Assembly (NCBI GenBank): GCA_946902985.2
Contig: OX336392.1
Location: 462,422,693 to 462,486,692 of the forward strand
Direction: 5' to 3'
DNA from: Meconema thalassinum
Taxonomy: Eukaryota; Arthropoda; Insecta; Orthoptera; Tettigoniidae
Length of the DNA stretch: 64,000 bases
Under the pieces are notes generated by a model, which ran no database searches, was not told the DNA's origin, and saw only the letters and a list, made by a program, of their open reading frames with translations. The position numbers and the translations under genes are program-made. Below are positions 1 to 9,954 of this stretch, one piece after another; position 1 is the first letter of the stretch, and every line of letters begins with the position of its first letter.

Positions 1-160
1 GTTGCTGGAATGACATTTTGACAGGGAAAACCGGAGTACCCGGAGAAAAACCTGTCTGCCTCCGTTTTGTCCAGCACATATCTCACATGGAGTGACCGGG
101 ATTTGAACCACGGACCCAGCGGTGAGAGGCCGGCGTGCTGCCGCCTAAGCCACGGAGGCT
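1..160 (-). mobile_element. tRNA-derived SINE, head and body
   Basis: Read on the minus strand this is a tRNA-like head followed by a tail that runs off the window edge. A polymerase III A box (TGGCTTAGGCGG, 142-153) and B box (GGTTCAAATCC, 99-109) are visible at tRNA-like spacing, and the head starts at about 160. The body contains CCGGAGTACCCGG, an arrangement I recall from insect SINEs. No poly-A or microsatellite tail is visible because the element is cut by the window start. It abuts the mariner fragment on its right. Confidence 0.75.
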
Positions 161-328
161 TGTCGTCACTCAACTGGGGTAACAGACATTCAGTGAGCAT
201 GTCCAGGTAAATCAGCCCTGTCACTGTCTTTTCACGGAAGAAGAAGGGGCCGTAGACCTTCGTCTTTGAAACGGCACAGAACACATTCACTTTTGGTGAG
301 TCACGCACGTGTTCCACATAATGGGGGT
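161..328 (-). pseudogene. mariner-type transposase, inverted middle segment
   Basis: The minus-strand translation includes SPKVNVFCAVS, KVYGPFFF and LIYLDMLTE, the stretch that in Tc1/mariner-superfamily DDE transposases lies just before the QQDGAPPH catalytic segment. It ends at the SINE border near position 162 with PQLSDD. The next part of the same protein is found on the opposite strand immediately to the right (332-634), so the gene has been broken by a local inversion. It is non-functional. Confidence 0.75.
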
Positions 329-331
329 TAG

Positions 332-634
332 TTGTCCCTCAAATTCGAACGTTATGTTCACGATTACGTGCTGCAACAGGATGGTGCACCGCCTCATTTC
401 CATGAGGAAGTTAGAGCATTTTTAAATCAAGAACTTCCAAGACGATGGATCGGACGTGGAACGGAACATGATCTGATGCTCTTACCCTGTCCACCAAGGT
501 CACCAGACTTAACACCGTGTGACTTCTTCCTGTGGGGGTATGTCAAAGATCAGGTATGTGTTCCTCCTCTACCGGCGAATATCCAGCAACTGACAGCACC
601 CGATCCGTTTTTGCTTTTTCTTGCAATTCGATGA
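332..634 (+). pseudogene. mariner-type transposase, C-terminal segment
   Basis: Recognisable residues are LQQDGAPPHFHEEVRAFLN, RSPDLTPCDFFLWGYVKDQV and PPLPANIQQL. These are the second catalytic aspartate block and the PDLTPxDFFLWG block of a Tc1/mariner-superfamily transposase widespread in insects. The frame is lost after QQL, and the last ~25 residues do not look like the family. A short motif CACCCTGTATAC near 673-684 could be the inner face of a terminal inverted repeat, but no partner was identified on the left. The N-terminal helix-turn-helix is absent. Confidence 0.8.
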
Positions 635-639
635 GGAAT

Positions 640-1035
640 CGCATGCCAACGTCCAAGTGTGGCATTTTATGTTCACCCTGTATACTGCGATCTTTACCAG
701 ACTAGTGGTCTGTTACGTTACGAATGATGTAGGGTCATTGATGTTCGTTTGATGTAATAGTGTATTGATTTGCTGCTATGTAGCATTGCTGTTTTCATTT
801 TCTTTAGGTTAAAACTAGCAGGTACCCGTGGCTTCGCACGCGATGATGACAATGGGCATGATGCATTATTGCTGATAATTGGTCTATTCTATTACAGCAA
901 TCTCGGCTGGGTGGGTCCATTTCAATTTGGAAAATTCTGATGCCTACAATATATGAGTATGAGCCACAAAATGGGAATTCCATAGAGTTGAAAAAGTATA
1001 CAGGGTACGATGTTACCTTATGTGAACATATTTAA
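640..1035. other. unassigned AT-rich spacer
   Basis: No coding segment is supported here. GCAGGTACCCGTGGCTTCGC near 820-839 resembles a motif I recall from repeats in several insect genomes, but I cannot assign a family. TATACAGGGTA near 1000 resembles the possible mariner end near 680 in inverted orientation. Confidence 0.3.
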
Positions 1036-1200
1036 AATTACGTTTTTGGTTTGGGCATGTTTTGCCGATACATGACGATTTTGTTGTCTGAATACTCGTG
1101 AGCACGCCGCCACATACAGTGCCCATGGGAAAAAAAACTGGTTTTGTCTAAATGTACACCTGCTGCTGTTGAGTGCGAGTCATTGCGCTTTGTTAATAGT
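1036..1200 (-). pseudogene. Helitron-type (Pif1-like) helicase, C-terminal tail
   Basis: On the minus strand one frame reads VHLDKTSFFSHG. After a one-base slip in a T run near 1131-1138 another frame reads ALYVAACSRVFRQQ and then KNVIL. FSHGxLYVAxSRV is motif VI of Pif1-type helicases, the form found at the C terminus of Helitron Rep/helicase proteins. Only this tail survives. A host PIF1 pseudogene is the alternative, but the TE context favours a Helitron remnant. No Helitron terminus (CTRR with hairpin) was identified. Confidence 0.5.
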
Positions 1201-1241
1201 AATTGTGAATACTGTTTGAAGAGGGAACTGCACTCTTGCAC

Positions 1242-1548
1242 ACTGGAATGGCAAACCTATCGGAATATGGGAAATTCAATGTATTTTTCCTTAAGGTATT
1301 TTCCACAATTATTGAAGATACAATATGTCCCGATCTCCCCCGAAGGGAAGACAGGACAGCCCCTCCTTAAACTCCCCAGAGTAGATTTGTTTAGGCTACC
1401 TGCAACACCGGGTAAAGGAGGGGCTTGATCAGAAAGACCAGGGAGTGGAAGACTGGGTGGTTAACCTAGAGGGTGGTTTAGGACTAGCTGGATTACCGGA
1501 TAATAATGTTCTCAAAATTAAAAACAAATAACAAGGTCTATATTCTAA
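1242..1548. other. unassigned spacer
   Basis: A G/A-rich segment (1340-1500) with no supported gene. It lies between the helicase tail and the 3' tail of the first retroposon copy. Confidence 0.3.
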
Positions 1549-2960
1549 TGATGATGATGATGATAATTGTTGTTTTAAGGGACCTAACATCTAGGTTATC
1601 GGCCCCTGATGGTTTGGGCGATCGTGAAGATGAAAATGAAAAGCGAACTTAAAACTAAAACTAACTAATAACCTACATACTAGAAGACTTGTGCCGGGCT
1701 CCTCTCTGTCTTCTTTCCTGTCGACCTAACTTGGTCAACTCTTGTTCTCTTCTGACCCCGACGGTATTAGGGTATCCGAGGCCTAGGGAGTCTCTTCCTT
1801 TCCCGCCTTAATTGGCCCTTGTCTCATCTTTTCTGATACCCTCCTTCTGCGAGGGGTCAGCCTTCTTTTTCTCTTCCTTTTACCTCCTGCCTTGTGCTCT
1901 AGGCCCTTAAGGAGGCAGGGTGTATGTAGCCCCACCACTTCTGGTGCGCCCTAGATAATGCTACACCCTCAGGGGCTCACGGCTGGTGAGTTCGGGAGTT
2001 GGCAACCCCGAGGGATTCCTGAGCTGGGTCCGTTTTCCCCCTTTTGTCCCTTACCTTTGGGGCGGACCCTCTCCTCTTTCACTTTCCTATATGCCTTTCA
2101 TGGCTCTCCTTCCTTCCAAGTCCCTCAATCCGCCTTCTCCGAGGGTTGAGGGCATTTCTTTTCCTTCTGTCCTTTTATTTGCCTTATTCTCCTTTAGTTT
2201 TCCATTTCTTCTTCTAGTATGTAGGTTAGTAGTTAGTTTTAGTTTTAAGTTCGCTTTTCATTTTCATCTTCACGATCACCCAAACCATCAGGGGCCGATA
2301 GCCTAGATGTTAGGCCCCTTAAAACAACAATTATCATCATCATCATCAACATACTAGAAGAAGAAATGGAAAACTAAAGGAGAATAAGGCAAATAAAAGG
2401 ACAGAAGGAAAAGAAATGCCCTCAACCCTCGGAGAAGGCGGATTGAGGGACTTGGAAGGAAGGAGAGCCATGAAAGGCATATAGGAAAGTGAAAGAGGAG
2501 AGGGTCCGCCCCAAAGGTAAGGGACAAAAGGGGAAAACGGACCCAGCTCAGGAATCCCTCGGGGTCGCCAACTCCCGAACTCACCAGCCGTGAGCCCCTG
2601 AGGGTGTAGCATTATCTAGGGTGCACCAGAAGTGGTGGGGATACATACACCCTGCCTCCTTAAGGGCCTAGAGCACAAGGCAGGAAGTAAAAGGAAGATA
2701 AAAAGAAGGCTGACCCCTCGCTGAAGGAGGGTATCAGAAAAGAGGAGACAAGGGCCAATTAAGGCGGGAAAGGAAGAGACTCCCTAGGCCTCGGATACCC
2801 TAATACCGTCGGGGCCAGAAGAGAACAAGAGTTGACCAAGTGAGGTCGACAGGAAAGAAGACGGAGAGGAGCCCGGCACAAGTTAGTGGAAGCAATGCTG
2901 GACTCAGCTGGGGCCCGTGGTCGCCAACCCACGCCCACTAGAAGTGAGCCCCTGGGGGTG
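1549..2960 (-). mobile_element. ATC-tail retroposon copy 1, split by copy 2
   Basis: Minus-strand copy of the most abundant repeat in this window. Its ATC-repeat tail starts at about 1549. The body is interrupted at 1686 and resumes at 2349, ending near 2960 with the family 5' end (CCCCCAGGGGCTCAC in its own orientation). The family is about 735-740 bp, has no obvious protein, ends in a GGGGCC...GGCCCC stem-loop followed by TTAAAACAACAATT and an ATC repeat, and consists of two related halves each beginning with a (C)AGGGGCTCAC motif. No TSD is evident for this copy. Confidence 0.85.
1687..2348 (+). mobile_element. ATC-tail retroposon copy 2, 5' truncated, inside copy 1
   Basis: A plus-strand copy starting at ACTTGTGCCGGG, so about 75 bp of the family 5' end is missing, and ending in the ATC repeat. 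It is flanked by a 12-bp direct repeat ACATACTAGAAG (1675-1686 and 2349-2360) that occurs once in uninterrupted copies. The repeat is therefore the target-site duplication of an insertion of the family into itself. Truncation at 5', a microsatellite tail and a TSD of 9-14 bp fit LINE-driven retrotransposition. Confidence 0.9.
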
Positions 2961-2965
2961 TTGCA

Positions 2966-3795
2966 TTTGAGCAAGAACTTTTAGTTATTAACTTATTAAA
3001 GTCTCTCTTAGCTTTGATAGCTAATTCTAACTCGCCAGTAAGGCAAGCATAGCTCGCTACGCCAGCTTCATGCTTGTTGAGATTCTCTCTACAACTTATG
3101 GTTGGTTTTCAAAATTTAAGTTTTTTCTCATTGTCTAAACTTTTAGTCGGCTCTTTGCTGGGTAAAAGCTTAGTCATTCCTGAATGCAACTATTGGTTCT
3201 CTTACCAAAATTATTCTCAAGGGTATAATTGCTTCATCCCTATCCTTCTTGGAAACATTCTGTCACTTTTTAGAAATTCTACAATTTCAAGAACTAAAAC
3301 ATTACGGTTTATTCAAATTATTTTCATTCTTCAAAATATTTGTTTAAAACAAACTCCTTTAAAAAGGTACATAGGAAACTTATCATTTCTTTCTTTGCCA
3401 GACCACCACCCTTCCCCATAGTAGCCGAATCTTGGCTTGGAAGGGAAGGTACCGTCTCCTCCCGCTCGCAAATAGCCCAGGCTCTAGCTGCGTTTCCCGT
3501 TAGCTGTGTTCAGGTCCCCACTCACTTTAGTGATCTCACGGGCTTTGCGGTGACACTCTTCTTTAAAATTGTTTGTATTTAGTGTTGGACTCTCGTCCTA
3601 TTATCCACACTTGTTCCTCTGTCCGAAACCCACTTCCCTTTACTTCTTTATTCATCTTCCCTTGGGGGTAAGGTTAATTCTAAGCAAAAACCTACCCAGA
3701 GGGTGACATTTCACAGTATATAGCTTTTCCTGTTGTCCAGTGGCAAGTGTTAAATATACCCGTGCCACAATTGGTATATTTTTAATGCATATACA
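2966..3795. other. unassigned stretch upstream of the P-like element
   Basis: No supported gene. One minus-strand frame near 2990-3110 reads CRENLNKHEAGVASYACLTG without stops, which I do not recognise. A GC-richer part at 3420-3560 carries no clear motif. The 5' terminus of the P-like element should lie shortly before 3796, but I could not fix its inverted repeat. Confidence 0.3.
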
Positions 3796-4388
3796 ATGCC
3801 ACGAAGGTGCTGTGTACCAGGATGTAGGAGTAATTTTCAGGTTCGTGGAGTTGAAACCGCCTACGTGAACTGTTTCTCTTTTCCCAAGGATGTAAACTTG
3901 AGAAATAGATGGCTGAGAAACATTCCGAGGAAGGACTGAACACCTTCGGAGAACAGTGTTGTGTGTATTAAACATTTTCTACCGGACTGCATTATTTTAC
4001 AGAATGAATACTGTGATTCTAATGGACAGAAACAAGTGTGTAAATACGATCATCCTAAGCTAGTTAAAGGTTCTTGTCCTACTATTTTTGAAGGTTTGCC
4101 GAAATACTTGACAAAGGAAAGTGAAATTCAGCGGAAACATCCAGAAGAGAGAAGAAGAGAAATCGAAGTGAGGAAGAAACATTCCCAAGAAAGTGCTGTT
4201 GCTGCGGCAGAATGGGACGATGTTATAATCAGTTTCGAGAGTTTATGCAATTCTCTGGAGAAACGATTAGCAGATAATAGCACTAAAGTGAAAGGGGACT
4301 CAGCTATTAATTTCAATATTTTTGACGATAGAGTGGTTATATATAGAATCAATTTTGAGTCTATGACTTTTGATTTTTATATTAATGT
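3796..4388 (+). pseudogene. P-element-like transposase, THAP domain and N-terminal part
   Basis: Translation from the ATG at 3796 begins MPRRCCVPGCRSNF and continues through NRWLRNIPRKD to VCIKHFLPDCI. This is a complete C2CH THAP zinc finger (CxxxC, then CxxH), the DNA-binding domain of P-element transposases. A single in-frame TGA follows IPRKD. After the finger come a basic/coiled segment and a beta-rich stretch (NFNIFDDRVVIYRINF). The reading frame is cut at 4388 by LINE-A, and the catalytic part resumes at 12314 after an exact 10-bp duplication. The element is inactive. Confidence 0.85.
4379..4388. repeat. LINE-A target-site duplication, left copy
   Basis: ATATTAATGT at 4379-4388 is repeated exactly at 12314-12323. 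It flanks the whole interval 4389-12313 and lies in the P-like coding sequence on both sides. Everything between is therefore one LINE insertion plus later insertions into it. Confidence 0.85.
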
Positions 4389-4986
4389 TCATTACATGGT
4401 ATGGGAGAAGTGAGATATGAAGCAGCGTACAGGCCGGACGTTTGTTTTAGACGAGTGAAAAATCTTAATGGAAGCCTGGAGGCGAGTTACTGCAGTACCT
4501 GTGTTGTTATCAGCTTCCCCAAGCGGTCCGATGATTGACATAGCTGTCTCACACTCCTACTGAAGTACAGTCATTGGCAAATATAATGACGTTCTGTTCG
4601 TAAATACGTAACGTGTACTTCCACGTCACACAATACTTTGACGTTAACTGTACTGTCTGCAAATCGGTGTCGCCACGTGCTCAAGTCTGGAATTCCATTA
4701 CATCAAATCGGTAGTGACAAATGTGAAGCGATAGGGTGAGAGAGTGACTGTGAACAGGCTCACCAGCAGGCTTCAAGGTCAAGGGCAATCGTCTAAAACA
4801 AACGTCCGGCCTGTACATTCCTTCTCCCACGATGTTCATTACAGGGTATGGGAGAAGTGCGATATGAAGCAGCGTACATTCCTTCTCCCACGATGGCTTC
4901 CATCTGACATCCCTTCCACTATATGTTCATTACAGGGTATGGGAGAAGTGCGATATGAAGCAGCGTACATTCCTTCTCCCACGATC
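4389..4986 (+). repeat. tandem monomers in the LINE-A 5' region
   Basis: A module of about 62 bp (core GGTATGGGAGAAGTGCGATA, ending CCTTCTCCCACGA) occurs three times: 4389-4429 continued at 4816-4830, then about 4831-4892, then about 4922-4984. The last two are separated by a 30-bp spacer. Each module contains TGGGAGAAG and its complement CTTCTCCCA, so adjacent modules can form hairpins. Position at the 5' end of a LINE suggests promoter monomers, as in some L1 families; that role is inference. Confidence 0.75.
4430..4813. mobile_element. MITE of Tc1/mariner type (TA target)
   Basis: A 384-bp non-coding element with perfect 25-bp terminal inverted repeats at 4430-4454 and 4789-4813 (outer bases CAGGCCGGACGTTTG). 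It is flanked by TA on both sides (4428-4429 and 4814-4815). Removing the element and one TA restores the monomer GCAGCGTACATTCC seen in the neighbouring repeats, confirming insertion into a LINE-A monomer. No transposase is encoded. Confidence 0.9.
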
Positions 4987-4989
4987 CCT

Positions 4990-5460
4990 TCTGCTGGAAG
5001 TTCCTTACAGGGCATGGTGTGTTCCTGTCACCCGCTTGAGGTGTCAGGGTATGACTGACATTACTTAAAATAAAACAGGGTATAGCGCCAGGCAGTTTAA
5101 GCACTGTCTAATGGGCCAAACATGTGATGATCACATGTCCATTGGTGTGATATAAACACGATGATCTGGAACTGATGGCGATGGAGCTCCTCTAACTACT
5201 CGCCACCAGCAAAGACATGACCGAACTGTTGTTCACTTGGAGAGACTGCAAGTGAGAGTTCATGGACACCAATCCTCTGTAGTGTCCTGTGCTGAAGCCA
5301 AGCCGGCCAGGGAGTTAACACTCTTTCCTCACCTCCTCAAAAGAGAAAGAAATACAGAGAAAATCAAAATCAATTCACCTCTCTTTCTTGGTGGAGAACC
5401 TGCCAATAACTTTCTCATTAAAATCAAGCAGAGTATTAATCATCTCCTTCATAGAGAGCT
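4990..5460. other. LINE-A 5' region without identified gene
   Basis: Sequence between the monomers and the retroposon insertion. ACATGTGATGATCACATGT at 5120-5138 is an imperfect palindrome. No ORF with a recognisable domain. By position within the TSDs it belongs to LINE-A or to an unrecognised insertion in it. Confidence 0.4.
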
Positions 5461-6200
5461 CCCCCAGTGGCTCACATCTAGTGGGAGGTGGGTTGGCGAC
5501 CACGGGGCCCCAGCTGAGTCCGGCATTGCTTCCACTTACTTGTGTCGGACTCCTCTCTGTCTTCTTTCCTGTCGACCTCACTTGGTCAACTCTTGTTCTC
5601 TTCCGACCCCGACGGTATTAGGGTATCCGAGGCCTAGGGAGTCTCTTCCTTTCCCGCCTTAATTGGCCCTTATCTCATCTTTTCTGATTCCCTCCTTCTG
5701 CGAGGGGTCAGCCTTCTTTTTATTTTTCTGTTATCTCATGCCTTTTGCTCAAGGCCCTCGAGGAGGCCGGGTGTATGTAGCCCCACCACTTTCGGTGCAC
5801 CCTAGATAATGCTACACCCTCAGGGGCTCACGGCTGGTGAGTTCGGAAGTTGGCGACCCCGAGGGATTCCTGAGCTGGGTCCGTTTTCCCCTTTTGTCCC
5901 TTACCTTCGGGGCGGACCCTCTCCTCTTTCACTTTCCTATCTGCCTTTCATGGCTCTCCTTCCTTCCAAGTCCCACAATCCGCATTCTTCGAGGGTGAGG
6001 GCAATTATTTTTCTCCTGTCCTTTATTTGCCTTATTCTCCTTTAGTTTTCCATTTCTTCTTCTAGTATGTAGGTTGGTAGTTAGTTTTTTTTTAAGTTTA
6101 CATTTCATTTTCATCTTCACGATCACCCAAACCATCAGGGGCCGATAGCCTAGATGTTAGGCCCCTTAAAACAACAATTATTATCATCATCATCATCATC
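5461..6200 (+). mobile_element. ATC-tail retroposon copy 3, full length
   Basis: A 740-bp full-length copy from CCCCCAGTGGCTCAC to the ATC tail, flanked by the 9-bp TSD ATAGAGAGC (5451-5459 and 6201-6209). It is inserted in LINE-A 5' sequence. Predicted peptides in it are shadows of the pyrimidine-rich composition. Confidence 0.9.
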
Positions 6201-6209
6201 ATAGAGAGC

Positions 6210-6710
6210 GTAGCAATGGTAGAGTGACGTTCCATTATAGTTCTCAAAACTGTCTTCTCTTCCAAGTTGAGAAACATCTCTCTGCCTCAGATGAAGTCAT
6301 TGGATTTGATATCACTAATTTAAGCATTTTAAGGCTCATGTAAGTGATTTTTGATCAAGAATATTAGAAGATGATTGCATAGATCAGTTCTTTTAAGTCA
6401 TTCTTGAATAAACCATGTAAGGGTCCCTTGCCATGGTTACGGTGAAGACCTCAACGGCAGCTACAGTGGAGAGGATATTCTTTAGTACAGTGTAGATGGC
6501 GGAAGGGGCAGCCCAGTGCTCGGGATTAATTGGATACAAGGTATCGTCCTCAGTTGAGGGTAGGTATCAGCTGTAGCGTCTGATCCGGGGCGGGCGGCTA
6601 CAAACGGCTTCTGTACCCCATGTTAGGGGCGGCCGAATTATATGCTGGCAGTAGCTCTAAAATGCTTAGTGACAGGCTATGTGACAAGCCGACTGTAAAA
6701 ATTATGCCAC
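6210..6710. other. LINE-A 5' region, untranslated
   Basis: Continuation of LINE-A after the retroposon insertion. It becomes GC-rich from 6420 (GGTTACGGTGAAGACC and following) towards the endonuclease start, as expected of a 5' UTR. No gene supported. Confidence 0.4.
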
Positions 6711-7091
6711 ATGTTTATGGAAATGTTGCCTTCTGGTTCGGAAATAAAGGCTAGGGCGTCCCCCGTAGGCGACGCGCGTTGGCATGGCCCGGTCAGCGTG
6801 AGAAATGTGCAAGGGTTACCATCGCATGGGCGGCGATGGCTTAACAAGCTAGCCCTCACATCCCGTCTTGCAACACTCAACGTCGGCACCATGTCTGGAC
6901 GGTACAATGAGCTATCTAAAGCCCTTGAAAACCGACGCATTGACATCTGTGCAGTTCAAGAAACACGGTGGTGCGGAAGCAAATCGTATGATATTGGATG
7001 CGGATACAAGCTGATGTATAATGGCTCCCGCGGAACAACCAGTGGCGTTGGCATTATAGTGTCATCCAAGTTCGACGGTACTATCTCTACC
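6711..7091 (+). pseudogene. LINE-A endonuclease, N-terminal part
   Basis: The frame reads LATLNVGTMSGRYNEL, DICAVQETRW and SGVGIIVSSKFDG. These are the N (LNVGT), E (QETRW) and following blocks of APE-type LINE endonucleases. The ATG at 6711 is the first in frame but the true start is uncertain. The frame is interrupted at about 7091 by the gypsy LTR and resumes with the C-terminal endonuclease near 9955. Roughly 80 residues between are missing, so sequence was deleted as well as inserted. Confidence 0.85.
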
Positions 7092-9180
7092 TGACTTGAT
7101 GGGAAGGGCTAGACCAAATGCTACCATAACCTAGGTTAATTAGTTTTAAGAGACTACACATGCTAAATCTAGTGTCAAGAAAACACACAAGAAAGATTTC
7201 ATGACAATATATTAAGAAATGAAAATATTACAGATAAATATGACAACACTAAAAAATTTAAATAAATAATAGATTAAATAGTTAAATACAAATATGTAAA
7301 TATGAGCGAGGAACCGTGGACATGATGACATTCACAAATGTCTAGTGAAATAACTAGGGTTACCTATGTGAAGGAAAATAACAAGACCTCTTAAAGAAAT
7401 TCCAATAAATTACCTTATATGTCCATAAAGACCTAGCTGAACGACATAGGTTCAATAAAATATTAATTATCCTTTCGAGTCTTTAATCTTTCAAAAATCA
7501 ATCAGGGCAGAAGGATTTCACGTCAACCTTAATTCCAATCCAAACATGTCTACCCTTTTTTAATAACAAATTCACTCGATAATTGTTAACCAGAAAAAAA
7601 AACGAACAACAACAAAGAGAGCCGTGACCTATCAAACCAGACTTTATATGAAATAAAATACGTATCATAATAAGTGATACTTGACACGGAGTTCATAAGG
7701 AACTATACTAAGAGCCAAAGATATGGAGAAAAAATTACAAATTTAGGTTAAGAATAAAAATATCTTGGCTCGGAGAAAAATGTGACGTTCTGGACCATAC
7801 AGGCAAGGCAGGCCAGATACAAACGTTTAAATAAAATCCCTAGGAGTCTTAAACTCGAAAACACCAATTCGGTTACTGGAAAATAAATTAAATAGTTGAA
7901 CATACATACCAAGCAGCCTAAAGATACCATTTGAGGTTAGCACTTCACAGAAATAAACTGCAATATATCATACCAAATTAAGAAGTACACCATGGAAACA
8001 ACACATCTTCGTATCAATATATCAATGAACAACTATAAGAATAATCCAGTATCCGATGATGTATAAATGTTACAAACCTTTCGAGTATTTCTTCCGTTAG
8101 CCTACCTTAAGGCGAGTTGCCAAGATACATTTCTACAAATTTAGAACCAAGTATGAATTAACTAAATTCTTATTACACCTAGGTACATAATTGAAGGTGT
8201 TTAGACTAGGGAAAATACCTCTAGACGGGCCGAAGCCCGTCTAGGGCCCGTAAATATTAGATCGCGTGAAAATCACATCGTGACCTTCCAAGTTCCAAGC
8301 AGAAAAACAATAATCCACAACAGACGTCGCTATTGGTTACAGGATTTTTTTGAAGTGTCGAATGGGTCGATAACCGGCCTGCGAGCACAAGGATACGCGC
8401 GCTATCTCTTGTCTCACTAGCCAAACCAGTAAGTACGTCCACCACTACCAAGATGGCGTGACGTATTAGATTGAGTCAACACTGGTACAACATATAGTCA
8501 ACAGATGTCGGGAGAGTGTTCTTTCTTTTTCAACGGCAAGTCGGAGATAATTATATTACTGAAGAGTAATCCAGAGTTCGAGCTATGTAGAAACGTATCA
8601 ACCCTCCCTCCCTACGATAGTGGACAATGGTACACTAATGTTCACAAGTGGTTGAGGGATAGGAAGTATAGATCGTCAAATTCTTTGCTGAAATGAATAC
8701 TATGTAACAGTTCATTCATACAACATAATCAATAGTACACCACACTGGTCGTTCGTAGAGATAAGAGTCCATCAAATTCCCAGAAACCTGAAATTCCCAA
8801 CATGCTTATAAGTTCAACATCTTACTTTGGGTAAATTCACAATCTGGACTTGTTTTTACATAATTTGAGAATACATATGTAATATCTTCATCAGGTAGAG
8901 GGTGTCAAGTTCAATTCCAAACGAAGAAGATTTCCATCACGACGTCCTGGGCCCCGGACATACACGATAGTCTTCATTCTCCAATTTATATGCTCGAATC
9001 ACCAACATTCTTGAACTGTAACCCAAATTCACTTGCGACAGCAATAGTACTAGAATTCAACTTAATGACTAACAATAAAAATCATACTTGGACACAAATT
9101 GGCAACAATTTTCAAAATAACATAAAATGGCGAACGGAACATACTCTTAGGTTTAAACAAGAACATCAGGGATAATAACA
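7092..9180 (-). repeat. Gypsy-1 3' LTR
   Basis: On the minus strand this 2089-bp stretch starts TGTTATTATCCC (at 9180), just downstream of a purine-rich tract (GCGAGGAATCTCTTAAA, 9181-9199), and ends CCCATCAAGTCA at 7092. It is thus bounded by TG...CA and lies directly after an integrase gene. It is AT-rich and non-coding, with a perfect 10-bp-stem hairpin at 8221-8244. No second LTR is present for comparison, so the limits rest on these terminal signals and on the LINE-A break at 7091. Confidence 0.55.
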
Positions 9181-9220
9181 TTTAAGAGATTCCTCGCTTT
9201 TACAAATTTCCAATATAATT

Positions 9221-9952
9221 TTATGACAAATTCTCTTTCGAAGGATCACCGCCCTTCTTAACATGCGATAAATGAACCCTAAATATCCTCTTTTTCTGAG
9301 GATCGCTGACTAATAATGTGACTGGAGTTAGAAAACTTACAACCCTGCATGGACCACGGAACCTAGTGATCAGCTTACCACTCTCCCTTGATCCAGGCTC
9401 CTTAAGAGCGAAGTTCTTAACATACACAATGTCGTCAACCTGAATTGACGTTGGTTTACGTCCATCATTATACCTTCTCTGTAACTTTTCGTGGGCTACC
9501 TTCATGTTTCTCTTAGCCTTATTCCAAACACTGCGAACATTTTCAGGAATACTCTGATCGGGTAGAAGTTGATTAATAGACCAAAGGTTGTTAATAGGGG
9601 AATTGGGTACATAGGAGAACATTAGAATGAAGGGCGTGGTGCGATGCGATTCATGAACAGAAGTGTTGAAGGAATGTGTCAACCAAGGTATGCAATCATC
9701 CCACAACTGGTGATCTTTATGGTGATACGCTATTAACGCCGCACGAAGGTTCCTGTTTACCCTTTCAGCATATGAACCTTTAGGATAATATGCCGTAGAA
9801 GTAACGTGGCATATAGACAGCTCGAAAAGATAATTACGAAAAACATGGGATTTAAAACATTTTGCGTTATCAGTAATCACAAATTGACTAGGGCCAAATG
9901 AAGCGAAAATTTCATTTAAACATTTTATTACTACTTGCGTTGTCGCTGATCT
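9221..9952 (-). pseudogene. Gypsy-1 integrase, C-terminal two-thirds
   Basis: Encodes part of a retroviral-type integrase. It includes SQFVITDNAKCFKS (second catalytic Asp), the region around PKGSYAERVNRN (catalytic Glu) and a C-terminal module with VDDIVYVKN and RFRGPCRVV like the GPF/Y module of Ty3/gypsy integrases. The HHCC finger and first Asp are missing because the element is truncated at about 9952, where LINE-A sequence resumes. Residues upstream of RSATTQVV in the open frame come from antisense LINE-A. The 3' LTR follows after a short spacer and polypurine tract. Confidence 0.85.
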
Positions 9953-9954
9953 AG

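Noticed and set aside
5120..5138. Palindrome ACATGTGATGATCACATGT as a regulatory site
   Set aside because: Single occurrence in decayed LINE sequence; no supporting context.
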